Assembly: GCF_014204915.1 (NCBI RefSeq)
Contig: NZ_JACHMH010000001.1
Location: 1,612,001-1,676,000 of the forward strand
Reading direction: 5' to 3'
DNA: 64,000 nt
Source: Crossiella cryophila
Lineage (GTDB): Bacteria > Actinomycetota > Actinomycetes > Mycobacteriales > Pseudonocardiaceae
The notes below the pieces were generated by a model. The model worked only from the letters and a program-made list of their open reading frames with translations, made no database searches and had not been told where the DNA came from. Position numbers and translations under genes: made by a program. Shown here in pieces: positions 46,185-55,786 of the stretch. Positions within the stretch are counted from its first letter, which is position 1; every line of letters begins with the position of its first letter.

Positions 46185-48104
46185 CTACACAGCGGCCTTG
46201 GCCTGGAAGAACGCCCGCAGGCCCGCGTGCGCGTCGCCGTAGTCCTCGGTGAAGTTGGTGATCGCGAACTTCAGCGGGGCGCCCTGGGCGAACTCGATGT
46301 TGAGGTAACCGACGGTGCGTTTGGTGCTGAAGGAACCGCCGGAGACCTCGTCCAGCGAGATCCAGTCCGCGCCCCTGGCTTCGCACAGGGCCGGGTAGCC
46401 GCGTTCGGTGAGCAGCGCGATCCGCTTGCGCTCCATCCGTTCCGAGCCGCCGATCAGCCCGGCGAACCCGCGTTTGAACCAGACCCAGCGGGACAGCGGC
46501 AGCACCAGCAGGCCACTGGCGTAGACCAGCAGGTCCTTGGGTGCGCGGCCGAGCTGCAGCGAGCTGAACACGCCGACCAGCGCCGGTTCGGCGTCCTCGG
46601 CCTCGTCCTCCGGGTCCAGCGGGCAGACGAACTGCGGCGGCACGCCCAGGGCCTGCAGGTTGCGGCCCAGCGCGTCCACCAGGTTCCGGTCGGCCACCGC
46701 CGGGCCGGTCAGCCTGGTCGCGTCGAAGCGGCGGCCGTCGGCCAGCCGCACCTGCCAGGGCCCGCCCCAGTCCAGGTCGTGATAGGCCCGGCCGGACTCG
46801 ATCAACGCGGTGACCACCACATCGGCCAGCAGTTCGGAGACCACCTCCTCATCGGTGGCGCCCGGCCAGCGCACCGGCTCGGCCAGCTCCTCGACCCGGC
46901 CCCGGCGCAGTGCCTGCACCACCTCGCCGATCGCGCCGGTGCGGCCCTGACCGCTGTCCACCACTGCCTTGGCCAGCAGCCCGGCCCCGTGCCGGGCGTC
47001 GGCCGCCCCGGCCAGCCGCACGATGTCGGTCCAGCTGGCCCTCGGCCCCAGGTCGCGGGCGATCAGCGCGGACTCCAGGGTGGGCACGGTGCTGCGCGGT
47101 TCACTGAGCAGCGCCCAGGCCGGGCGGGCGTCGGAGTCGTATGCCTCCTCCTCGGCGGAGGCGATGGCGGCCAGCCTGCGGCGCAGCGAGGGGTGGCTGT
47201 CGAAGGCCGACTCGGGCTCGTTGTCCAGCACCTGTTCGACCAGCTCGCCCAGCCAGTCGCGCTGCGCCGGGTGCACCAGGAAGGCGTGGAAGCCCAGCAG
47301 CAGGTCCGGGGTGCGGTCGGTCTCGATGGCCAGCCGGGCGTAGCGGCGGTTGAACGCCGCCCAGGCCGGGCCGAGCGTGCTGACCGCGCGCAACGCGTTG
47401 GCCGCGGCCTCCCGGCCCGCGGTGGCCACCATGACCTGGTCGGCCTGCAACTCCTGGGCGCGGTTGGCTGCCTTGGCCACCAGCGCGTACAGCCGGGCGT
47501 AGCCGTCGAGCACCCAGCGCACCGGGCCGCGGTCCAGCCGGTCGACGGTGCGCGCCAGGGTCTCCGCGCCGCGGTAGGTGACCGCGGCCAGCCGGGTGTG
47601 CCCCCGGCCGTAGTGGCCCAGTTCGTGCGCGAGCACCGCGCGCAGTTCGGCCACGGTGAGCCCGGCCAGCAGCGGCAGGCCGATCAGCAGATGGCGCCTG
47701 CCCGAGCGCAGGCCGAGCAGCCTGCTGTCCTCCCGCACGGCCGCGTTGACCTCGCCGACCAGCGTGATCTCATCCGGCGGCCGGGTGCCTGCCAGCTCGG
47801 CCAGGTCTTCCACGGTGCGCCACAGCTCTGGCTGGTCCCGCCGGGTCAGCTTCGGCCCGCTCGGCGCGGTCAGCCGGGTGCTCAACGCGCTGACCAGCGC
47901 GAAGCCCAGTGCGATGAGCACACCCAGGCCGAGCAGCGCGATCTGCGCGCCGGGCCGCCCGCCCACGGCGGCTCCCGCCGCGACCCCACCGGCACCCACG
48001 CCCACGACGACGAACGGGAACGCCAGCAGCAGCGTCACCGACAGTCCGGCTCGAAAAGCAGCATGCACCCGGCGGAGTCTGGCCCTCACCCTTTCGGGGG
48101 ACAA
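46185..48104 (-). CDS. M48-family membrane metalloprotease, copy 2
   Basis: A 639-residue paralogue of the neighbouring gene: two membrane segments (about 18-48 and 55-75), AVLAHELGHYGRGH zinc motif, NRAQELQADQVM third-ligand region, LGPRASWTDIVRLAG shared with copy 1. The two are a tandem duplication. The start is uncertain: TTG at 48104, or GTG at 48089 or further in. Roles in membrane-protein quality control are typical of the family (not shown here). Confidence 0.83.
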   Translation of the reverse strand: MSPERVRARLRRVHAAFRAGLSVTLLLAFPFVVVGVGAGGVAAGAAVGGRPGAQIALLGLGVLIALGFALVSALSTRLTAPSGPKLTRRDQPELWRTVEDLAELAGTRPPDEITLVGEVNAAVREDSRLLGLRSGRRHLLIGLPLLAGLTVAELRAVLAHELGHYGRGHTRLAAVTYRGAETLARTVDRLDRGPVRWVLDGYARLYALVAKAANRAQELQADQVMVATAGREAAANALRAVSTLGPAWAAFNRRYARLAIETDRTPDLLLGFHAFLVHPAQRDWLGELVEQVLDNEPESAFDSHPSLRRRLAAIASAEEEAYDSDARPAWALLSEPRSTVPTLESALIARDLGPRASWTDIVRLAGAADARHGAGLLAKAVVDSGQGRTGAIGEVVQALRRGRVEELAEPVRWPGATDEEVVSELLADVVVTALIESGRAYHDLDWGGPWQVRLADGRRFDATRLTGPAVADRNLVDALGRNLQALGVPPQFVCPLDPEDEAEDAEPALVGVFSSLQLGRAPKDLLVYASGLLVLPLSRWVWFKRGFAGLIGGSERMERKRIALLTERGYPALCEARGADWISLDEVSGGSFSTKRTVGYLNIEFAQGAPLKFAITNFTEDYGDAHAGLRAFFQAKAAV

Positions 48105-48123
48105 CCCCGGCGTTAGTAGTCCT

Positions 48124-49341
48124 TTATCTGGTGAGCAGCACGGTCACCGGGTCGCCCGCGGCCAGTTCGGTGACCTCCTCCGGCACATCGATCAGGCAGT
48201 TGGCCTGCGCCATCGCCGAGAGCAGGTGCGAGCCGGGACCACCGGCCATGGCCACCAGGCCGGTGGTGGCGTCGTAGCGGCCGCGGCGGAACTGCCGACG
48301 TCCGGCGGGTGCCCGCAGCCCCTCGACCAGCCGGGCGGTCAGCCGCGGCCGTTCGGTGTCCACCGCGCCGCGGGCGGCCAGCAGCGCGGGCCGCAGGAAC
48401 ACCTCGAAGGAGACCAGCGCGCTCACCGGGTTGCCCGGCAGCGAGACCACCGGCACGCCGCGGTACCAGCCCGCGCCCTGCGGCATGCCGGGCTGCATGG
48501 CCACCTTGGTGAACTCCACCCCGTGCCCGCTCAGCGCGTCCTTGACCACCTCGTAGGCGCCCGCGCTGACCCCGCCGGAGGTCAGCACCAGGTCCACCGT
48601 GGACAGGTGCGGGGCGAGCGCGGCGTGGAAGGCGTCCACGTCATCGGGCACGAACCGGAGCAGCTCCGGCTGCCCGCCCGCCTGGCGCACCGCGGTGGCC
48701 AGCATGATCCCGTTGGACTCGTAGATCTCGCCGTGCCGCAGCGCCCGGCCCGGCTCCACCAGCTCTGAACCGGTGGAGAGCACCAGCACCCTCGGCGGCC
48801 GGAACACCGGCAGCGCGGACACCCCGACCGCGGCGGCCAGCCCCAGTTCGGCCGCGCCCAGCACCGAGCCCGCGGCCAGCACCCTGGTGCCCGCCAGCAC
48901 GTCCTCGCCACCGCGGCGGATGTTCATGCCCGCCTTGACCTCGCGGTGCACCCGGACCCTCGGCATGCCGCCGTCGGTCCACTCCACCTGCACCACCGCG
49001 TCCGCGCCGGTGGGCACCGGCGCGCCGGTCATGATCCGGTGCGCGGTGCCGCCGAGCAGGGACAGCTCGTCGGTGCGCCCGGCCGGGATGTCCTCGGCGA
49101 CCAGCAGCTCCACCGGCGCCTCCGGACTGGCCCCGGCCAGCTCGCCGGAGTGCACGGCGTAGCCGTCCATGGCCGAGTTGTCGAAGGGCGGCAGCGCCAC
49201 CGGGGACAGCAGTTCCTCGGCCAGCACCAGGTCGAGGCAGTCGGCCAGCCCCCGGCGCTCCACCGGGGTGGTGCCCAGCAGCGAGCAGACCCTGGCCTTG
49301 TGCGCCTCGACCTCGACCAGGGCTGCGGATGACGTGCTCAC
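48124..49341 (-). CDS. moeA: molybdopterin molybdenumtransferase
   Basis: A 405-residue MoeA protein that inserts molybdenum into molybdopterin-AMP. Conserved landmarks: LPPFDNSAMDGYAV, GTAHRIMTGAPVPTGADAVV, VLVLSTGSELVEPG, TSGGVSAGAYEVVKDAL and VVSLPGNPVSALVSFEVFLRP. GTG at 49341 is preceded by AAGGA. Position matches moeA2 (Rv0438c) between psd and groEL. Confidence 0.92.
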   Translation of the reverse strand: MSTSSAALVEVEAHKARVCSLLGTTPVERRGLADCLDLVLAEELLSPVALPPFDNSAMDGYAVHSGELAGASPEAPVELLVAEDIPAGRTDELSLLGGTAHRIMTGAPVPTGADAVVQVEWTDGGMPRVRVHREVKAGMNIRRGGEDVLAGTRVLAAGSVLGAAELGLAAAVGVSALPVFRPPRVLVLSTGSELVEPGRALRHGEIYESNGIMLATAVRQAGGQPELLRFVPDDVDAFHAALAPHLSTVDLVLTSGGVSAGAYEVVKDALSGHGVEFTKVAMQPGMPQGAGWYRGVPVVSLPGNPVSALVSFEVFLRPALLAARGAVDTERPRLTARLVEGLRAPAGRRQFRRGRYDATTGLVAMAGGPGSHLLSAMAQANCLIDVPEEVTELAAGDPVTVLLTR

Positions 49342-49413
49342 GTGCTCATCCTTACCTCCCGGATCTCCATCCGGCGAGCCGCCCGGGGTCTGTTCGTGCC
49401 AAACTCGGATCTC

Positions 49414-50097
49414 GTGCAGGTCCGTACTCGTCACACTCCGTATTTCGGCGTCGCCCGGCTGCTGCTGGCCCCAGGCGAGGTCGTGCTCGCCGAACCGGGC
49501 CGGATGGTGGCGACCAGCTACGGCATGGCGATCGACGCCCGCGCCCAGGGCGGTTTCCTGAAATCGCTGACCAGGGCCGCGCTCGGGACCGAGGGCCCGG
49601 CGGTGGCGCTCTACACCGCGCCCGCCCAGGGCGGCTGGGTCGATCTCGCGCCGAGCCTGCCCGGCGACCTGCACGTGCTGGAGCTGGACGGCAAGACCGG
49701 CTGGTGCCTGAGCCGCACCGCGTGGCTGGCCGCCCCGGCCACCGTGCAGTTCGACCCGGAATGGCCCGGCCTGCAGGCGCTCTTCGGCGGCGAGGGCGGT
49801 TTCCTCACCCACGTCCTCGGCCAGGGCCCGCTGGTGCTGGCCGCCTGCGGCGCGCTGGACGTGGTCACGCTCAAGGCGGGCGAGCTGGTCACCATGGATC
49901 CAGGGCACGTGCTGGCCTACGCCGACACCGTGCAGGTCCGGCTGCGCGCGGCCACGCACAACGGCAGCCAGTCCATCCGCACCGGCGAGGGCCTGGTGTT
50001 CGACTTCGCCGGCCCCGGCGAGGTGCTCGCGCAGAGCCGCGACCCACGTGGGCTGGCGAGCTGGTTGCGTGCTGCCGCAACGGTTTCCCGCGGCTGA
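49414..50097 (+). CDS. AIM24-family protein
   Basis: A 227-residue beta-rich protein of the AIM24/TRAP-like family; its function is unclear in bacteria. The start VQVRTRHTPYFGVARLLLAPGEVV is typical of the family; GTG at 49414 is chosen because homologues begin there, although the frame opens 72 bases earlier. Ends with EGLVFDFAGPGEVLAQSR. Divergent from moeA. Confidence 0.8.
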   Translation: MQVRTRHTPYFGVARLLLAPGEVVLAEPGRMVATSYGMAIDARAQGGFLKSLTRAALGTEGPAVALYTAPAQGGWVDLAPSLPGDLHVLELDGKTGWCLSRTAWLAAPATVQFDPEWPGLQALFGGEGGFLTHVLGQGPLVLAACGALDVVTLKAGELVTMDPGHVLAYADTVQVRLRAATHNGSQSIRTGEGLVFDFAGPGEVLAQSRDPRGLASWLRAAATVSRG

Positions 50098-50179
50098 GCC
50101 GGTTGTTCTGCCGCTGACGCCCGCGGCCGCGCTCCGGTAGCGTTGACAGGGTTCAGCGCGTGGTGGCCGGGAGGATCTC

Positions 50180-50386
50180 GTGGCTTTAGGCACGGTCAAG
50201 TGGTTCAACGCGGAGAAGGGCTACGGCTTCATCGCCACCGACGGCGGAGCCGACGTCTTCGTGCACTACTCCGCCATCCAGATGGACGGCTACCGGTCCC
50301 TCAACGAGGGTGACCGGGTCGAGTTCGAGGTCAAAGCCGGACGCGACGGCAGGCAGCAGGCCGAAGAGGTACGCAAGGCCACGTAG
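50180..50386 (+). CDS. cold-shock protein (CspA family) with TTA codon
   Basis: A 68-residue OB-fold RNA chaperone. RNP1 is KGYGFIA and RNP2 is [11 protein letters not shown] start at 50180 with GGGAGG 5-10 bases upstream. The third codon is TTA, the rarest leucine codon in high-GC actinomycetes, so translation may depend on the bldA-type tRNA. Confidence 0.92.
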   Translation: MALGTVKWFNAEKGYGFIATDGGADVFVHYSAIQMDGYRSLNEGDRVEFEVKAGRDGRQQAEEVRKAT

Positions 50387-50414
50387 CTCGGGGCCAGCGG
50401 CTAGGCTGCGCCCT

Positions 50415-51611
50415 GTGTCGGAAGACCTCACCGGACGCCGTCTCGGCCATTACCGCATCGACGGAGTCATCGGCCGCGGTGGCATGAGCACCATGTACCG
50501 GGCCACCGATGTGCGGCTCGGGCGCAAGGTCGCGCTCAAGGTGATCGCCGACCACCTGACCGTGGACGCGGAGTTCCGCGAGCGGTTCGTGGACGAGGCG
50601 CGCAACACCTCGGCCATCGACCACTCGCACGTGGTGCCGCTGTACGACTTCGGCGAGACCGACGGCTTCCTCTACATCGCCATGCGCTTCGTCGACGGCG
50701 CCGACCTGGCCAGCCTGATCAAGGACGGCCCGATCGCGCCGGTCCGCGCGCTGACGTTGCTGCAGCAGGTCGCCGAGGCACTGGACAACCTGCACGGCAA
50801 GGGCCTGGTGCACCTGGACATCAAGCCGGCCAACGTGCTGGTCACCACCCGTGAGTCCTCCGGTGAGCACGTCTACCTGGCCGACTTCGGGCTGACCCGG
50901 CGTGGCGCCACCGGCCACCGGACCAGGGGCGGGGACTTCCTCGGCTCGCCGACCTACGCCGCGCCGGAGCACCTGCGCGGCGAGCCGGTCGACCCGCGCA
51001 CCGACGCCTACTCGCTGGCCTGCGTGCTCTTCGCCTGCCTGACCGGCCGCCCGCCCTACCAGGGCAAGGTGCCCGAGGTGATCCAGGGCCACCTGGCCAC
51101 CGAGGTGCCCGCGGTGACCGGGCTGGTCGTGCTGCCGCCGGCGATCGACGCGGTGGTGCGGCGCGGCATGTCCAAGGACCCGGCCAAGCGCTTCGCCAAC
51201 TGCCGGGAACTGATCTCCGCCGCCCGCGGCGCGCTCGCCGCGGTGGCCCAGCAGAGCACCCCGCCGCAGGTCAGGGCCCCTGGCAGTGTTCCGCAGCAGG
51301 CCACGCCGACCGGTGCGCACCAGGCGCTGCGGCCGCCGACCGGGCCGGTCCCGGTGCAGCAGCAGCCCGCGCACCCGCCCACCGGGCCCAACCCGGTGCA
51401 GCCGCCGCCGGCCTACGCCGTGCCGCAGCCGGGCTACCGGCCGCCCGGCCAGCCAGCCGAGCCGGTGCGGCTGCGGCCGCCGATGGCGGTGGCGCCGACC
51501 GCCTTCGGCAACAGCAGCTCCCGGGAGGTCGGCGGACGCTGGCTGATCCCGGTGCTGGCGGTGGCCGCGCTGATCGTGGTCGTCGTTGTGATCGTCCTCG
51601 CGGTTGCCTGA
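50415..51611 (+). CDS. membrane-anchored Ser/Thr protein kinase (PknB type, no PASTA)
   Basis: A 398-residue kinase. Glycine loop IGRGGMSTMY, ATP Lys42 (VALKVI), catalytic Asp135 (HLDIKPANVL), DFG at 157-159, and activation segment/APE region TYAAPEHLRGE. Residues about 285-375 are a Pro/Gln-rich linker; a single transmembrane helix closes the protein (PVLAVAALIVVVVVIVLAVA) with almost no outside domain, so it may lack its own extracellular sensor. GTG at 50415. The catalytic loop has HLD in place of the usual HRD, an RD-to-LD change. Confidence 0.9.
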   Translation: MSEDLTGRRLGHYRIDGVIGRGGMSTMYRATDVRLGRKVALKVIADHLTVDAEFRERFVDEARNTSAIDHSHVVPLYDFGETDGFLYIAMRFVDGADLASLIKDGPIAPVRALTLLQQVAEALDNLHGKGLVHLDIKPANVLVTTRESSGEHVYLADFGLTRRGATGHRTRGGDFLGSPTYAAPEHLRGEPVDPRTDAYSLACVLFACLTGRPPYQGKVPEVIQGHLATEVPAVTGLVVLPPAIDAVVRRGMSKDPAKRFANCRELISAARGALAAVAQQSTPPQVRAPGSVPQQATPTGAHQALRPPTGPVPVQQQPAHPPTGPNPVQPPPAYAVPQPGYRPPGQPAEPVRLRPPMAVAPTAFGNSSSREVGGRWLIPVLAVAALIVVVVVIVLAVA

Positions 51612-51632
51612 GCTGGGCGAACAGCCCGGCGG

Positions 51633-51659
51633 CTTGCACTCGCTCCGGCCGAGTGCTAA
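51633..51659. promoter_or_regulatory. CIRCE element 1 (HrcA operator)
   Basis: CTTGCACTC-N9-GAGTGCTAA; the right arm is a perfect CIRCE half and the left arm has two deviations from TTAGCACTC. Upstream of groEL. Confidence 0.75.
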
Positions 51660-51667
51660 ACACGAAC

Positions 51668-51694
51668 TTGGCACTCGCCGACAGTGAGTGCCAG
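51668..51694. promoter_or_regulatory. CIRCE element 2 (HrcA operator)
   Basis: TTGGCACTC-N9-GAGTGCCAG, an almost perfect 9+9+9 CIRCE with symmetric arms. Only 8 bp separate it from element 1; it lies 118 bp before the groEL start. Confidence 0.85.
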
Positions 51695-51707
51695 GTCGGG
51701 ACGGTGA

Positions 51708-53435
<1,728 letters not shown>

Positions 53436-53470
53436 TCCAGCCTCGCTAAGCAGTTGAACAACTGAACACC

Positions 53471-53512
53471 AGCAAGCCCCCGGTCCACCTGCACTGTGAC
53501 CGGGGGCTTGCT
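53471..53512 (+). terminator. strong terminator after groEL
   Basis: AGCAAGCCCCCGGTC and GACCGGGGGCTTGCT pair perfectly over 15 bp around a 12-base loop, 35 bases after the groEL stop. Confidence 0.85.
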
Positions 53513-53563
53513 TATGCCCAGGACAAGCTGACAGCCGGGGTGGCTTTTCAACACACCCCGAGC

Positions 53564-53712
53564 GGTTCCCCCATCCCCGTCAGCCTGGAGAGGACACACC
53601 ACATCCCGGGCGCGCAGACCGCAACCTGCCGCCGCCCTAGCCTCTCAACCGCAACGGTCTGCGTGCCCGGGATGTGGTTTGGTATCGGAGGGCTGACGGG
53701 GATGGGGGAACC
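53564..53712. repeat. long imperfect palindrome 1
   Basis: The outer arms 53564-53585 and 53691-53712 are perfectly complementary over 22 bp (left arm begins GGTTCCCCCATCCCC). The inner arms 53599-53621 and 53655-53677 match over 23 bp with one mismatch (CCACATCCCGGGC...). A 33-base central loop remains. Total hairpin about 149 bases. Confidence 0.85.
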
Positions 53713-53796
53713 GTACGAGCACTGCTCTTCTTCTCTGCTCTTGTCTTTGACTTTCCCCCCCATCCTTTGATTTCTGCCCGTCCGGCGAGGACGCTC

Positions 53797-53836
53797 TTGA
53801 TCTTGACTTTGGTTTTAGAGCAGAGATCAAGATCAA
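53797..53836. repeat. AT-rich 10-bp inverted repeat
   Basis: TTGATCTTGA and TCAAGATCAA are separated by 20 bases and followed by a run of A. It is embedded between the two long palindromes and much lower in GC than its surroundings. Confidence 0.6.
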
Positions 53837-53953
53837 AAAAGGATGGCCTCGCTGGCCGGGCAGACCGCCGGAGGGGGTGGACAGATCAAGAACCGGGATG
53901 AGCAGGTTGCGGGGCGGGGTTTGTGTTGCCGGGGCCGGTTCCAGCGTGGCTCC

Positions 53954-54115
53954 GAGGGCTCGCGTGTTCTCCGCATGGCCTTCCGCAAGCCAACCACACC
54001 TCGCCGAGTGGCCCCCGTTGCGGATTCGTGGGCACGCGGCGGCAGGTTGCAGGGGCCACTCGGCGAGGTGTGGTCAGCAAGCTCCAGGCCATACGGAGAA
54101 CACGCGAGAGCCCTC
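53954..54115. repeat. long imperfect palindrome 2
   Basis: The left arm (53954-54015) and right arm (54052-54115) pair over roughly 62 bp: GAGGGCT/AGCCCTC at the ends, CGCGTGTTCTCCG with its complement, ATGGCCT/AGGCCAT, then a 23-bp perfect inner block ending GAGTGGCCCC. The only breaks are a 2-base insertion, one mismatch and an 11-base unmatched internal segment. Loop about 36 bases. Confidence 0.85.
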
Positions 54116-54295
54116 GTTGTGGGGTTTTCACCCCAACCCCCAACCCCCAACCCCACCCCTTGCCTGCCCCTCGCCTGACGGCGTCGTTCCCCCGCCCGAG
54201 TGGTCTTCCCTCTCCGTGTGACCTCAGCTACCCCCGCGCCACCCCCGCCCCGCCAGGATGACCACCGTCGTGATCACCTTCCCGAAGGAGCGCCT

Positions 54296-54937
54296 GTGCG
54301 GGGTCGTCGACTGCTCGCCATCTTCCTCACCGCCCTGCTCGCCAGCCTCACCGTTCTCCTGGGCGCCGCCTCCCCGGCCCTCGCCGACGCGCCGCTCGCC
54401 TGCGCGGGCACCTACCAGGGCGACAACCGCCTCGGCCCGGAAACCCTGCCCCGCGTCACCGAGCACCCCGTGGGCAGGCTGGTCGCCGGCTACCAACGGT
54501 TCGGGAAGCTCGACTCGGCCGGGTTCCTCGCCAAGTACTGGGATGCCGCCGCCACCAGTTGGAAGTACCCGCCGCAGGACGGGTTCCTGCTCCGCTCGGA
54601 CGGCACCCCGATCAAGCGGGTGCACCGGCTGCTCCCCGGTTACAAGCTGGACCGCTTCGGCAGTGAGGGCGGGCAGTTCCTGGCGCCATTGGGTGCGCAC
54701 TACAGCCAGCGGGCGTTGCCGCCGCAGAGTTTGTTCACCTTCGACGCCGCTCACCGGTGCAACTACCGCACCTACCAGGTGCTCAAGGAGTTCCAGGTGT
54801 GGCAGGGGACCATCGCGCCGTGGTTTGAGCAGCGGGGGCGGGGGAGCCAGATCAAGCTGGACCGGGCGCTGGTGCCGGGGGAGGGCTTCCTCAACGTGGC
54901 CTGGCTGGTCGACAAGGGATACCTCGCTCGCCGCTGA
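54296..54937 (+). CDS. secreted TNT-domain protein (probable NAD+ glycohydrolase)
   Basis: A 213-residue exported protein: signal peptide 1-30 (cleavage after ALA), short spacer, then a TNT (tuberculosis necrotizing toxin) domain from about residue 90. Family landmarks: GYKLDRFGSEGGQFLAPLG (Asp119/Arg120), YSQRALPP, and IAPWFEQRGRGSQIKLD with the catalytic-type Gln185. TNT enzymes hydrolyse NAD+. GTG start at 54296 has GAAGGAG 5 bases upstream. No candidate immunity gene adjoins it; cutC follows. Confidence 0.82.
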   Translation: MRGRRLLAIFLTALLASLTVLLGAASPALADAPLACAGTYQGDNRLGPETLPRVTEHPVGRLVAGYQRFGKLDSAGFLAKYWDAAATSWKYPPQDGFLLRSDGTPIKRVHRLLPGYKLDRFGSEGGQFLAPLGAHYSQRALPPQSLFTFDAAHRCNYRTYQVLKEFQVWQGTIAPWFEQRGRGSQIKLDRALVPGEGFLNVAWLVDKGYLARR

Positions 54938-54953
54938 ACGGTCGATCCGCAGA

Positions 54954-54965
54954 AGGTCTAGACCA
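54954..54965. promoter_or_regulatory. dre-like operator upstream of cutC
   Basis: AGGTCTAGACCA contains the perfect palindrome GGTCTAGACC and differs by one base from the DasR core. It ends 16 bases before the cutC ATG. Confidence 0.65.
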
Positions 54966-54981
54966 CGTTAGGCTGTCCGGC

Positions 54982-55653
54982 ATGACGTTGCTGGAGGTCA
55001 TCGCGCTGGACGCCCGGGACGCCGAGGCCGCGCAGGCGGGTGGGGCCGATCGGCTGGAGCTGGTCTCCGGGATGGACGCCGGGGGACTCACGCCCAGCGC
55101 GGCCACCGTGCGCTCGGTGCTCGCGGCCACCGACCTGCCGGTGCGGGTCATGCTGCGGGACGCCGCCGGGTACGCGCCCGCCGATCTGGACCGGCTGCGC
55201 CGGGACGCGGCGGAACTGCGCGCGGCGGGGGCGACGGAGTTCGTGCTCGGGTTCCTCGACGCCGAGGGCGCGGTGGACCTGGCTGCCTGCCAGGCATTGC
55301 TGGGCGAGCTGGCCGGGGCGGCCTGGACCTTCCACCGGGCATTGGACAACGCGGCGGACTCGGTGGCGGCCTGGGCCGTGGTCGCGGGGCTGGGTTGCGA
55401 CACCGTGCTGGCCGCGGGCGCGCCGGCCGGTGTGACCGACGGGTTGCCGCTGCTGCGTGAGCTGGCCGAGCGGCAGGCGGCCGACGGACTGGCCCTGCTG
55501 GTCGGCGGCGGGTTGAAGCAACAGCACGTGCCGGAACTGCTGGCCGCCGGGGTCAGTCACTTCCACGTCGGCGGGCCCGCTCGCGCCGGGGGCTGGGACA
55601 GTCCGGTGGACGCCACCGCGGTCGCCGGGTGGCGGGGGCTGGTCAACGGCTGA
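54982..55653 (+). CDS. cutC: CutC-family TIM-barrel protein
   Basis: A 223-residue protein of the CutC family, historically linked to copper homeostasis but of uncertain biochemical role. Typical segments: LEVIALDARDAEAAQAGGADRLELVSGMDAGGLTPS, FVLGFLDAEGAVD, WTFHRALDN, LLVGGGLKQQHVPELLAAGVSHFHVG. A dre-like site directly upstream places it in the amino-sugar regulon rather than in copper control (inference). ATG at 54982, no good ribosome-binding site. Confidence 0.85.
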   Translation: MTLLEVIALDARDAEAAQAGGADRLELVSGMDAGGLTPSAATVRSVLAATDLPVRVMLRDAAGYAPADLDRLRRDAAELRAAGATEFVLGFLDAEGAVDLAACQALLGELAGAAWTFHRALDNAADSVAAWAVVAGLGCDTVLAAGAPAGVTDGLPLLRELAERQAADGLALLVGGGLKQQHVPELLAAGVSHFHVGGPARAGGWDSPVDATAVAGWRGLVNG

Positions 55654-55673
55654 GCCGCCACCGCGACCACCAC

Positions 55674-55711
55674 GCGCGCCCGTGGGACGAACCCTCGTCC
55701 CGCGGGCGCGC
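55674..55711 (+). terminator. terminator after cutC
   Basis: GCGCGCCCGTGGGACGA pairs over 17 positions (one G-U) with TCGTCCCGCGGGCGCGC around a 4-base loop, 21 bases after the stop. Confidence 0.8.
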
Positions 55712-55733
55712 TGCTGTTCCGGGGCAATTGGGA

Positions 55734-55745
55734 TGGTCTAGACCC
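55734..55745. promoter_or_regulatory. dre-like operator upstream of second amino-sugar transporter
   Basis: TGGTCTAGACCC matches the DasR core TGGTCTAGACCA at 11 of 12 bases. It lies 102 bp before the binding-protein gene, downstream of the cutC terminator. Confidence 0.65.
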
Positions 55746-55786
55746 TTGTTCGAGCCTGTTTCGGGCCATACCATCGCCCGCAACGC

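Larger units (their letters stand above)
53513..54295. other. 783-bp intergenic region rich in long palindromes
   Basis: No credible gene was found: open frames here read through the inverted repeats in mirrored fashion and lack consistent codon bias. It holds two long imperfect palindromes (53564-53712, 53954-54115), a 10-bp AT-rich inverted repeat (TTGATCTTGA/TCAAGATCAA, 53797-53836) and, near 54125-54165, a run of CCCCAACCC-type repeats. Confidence 0.6.

Noticed and set aside
44244..48116. Open frame of 1290 codons on the + strand
   Set aside because: Antisense to the two M48 protease genes, with low-complexity Arg/Gly/His-rich composition; a by-product of high-GC codon bias.
53548..53770. 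Short open frames on both strands with a repeated GIGEP/GSPIPVS-like peptide
   Set aside because: Their likeness on the two strands comes from the palindromic DNA, not from coding selection.
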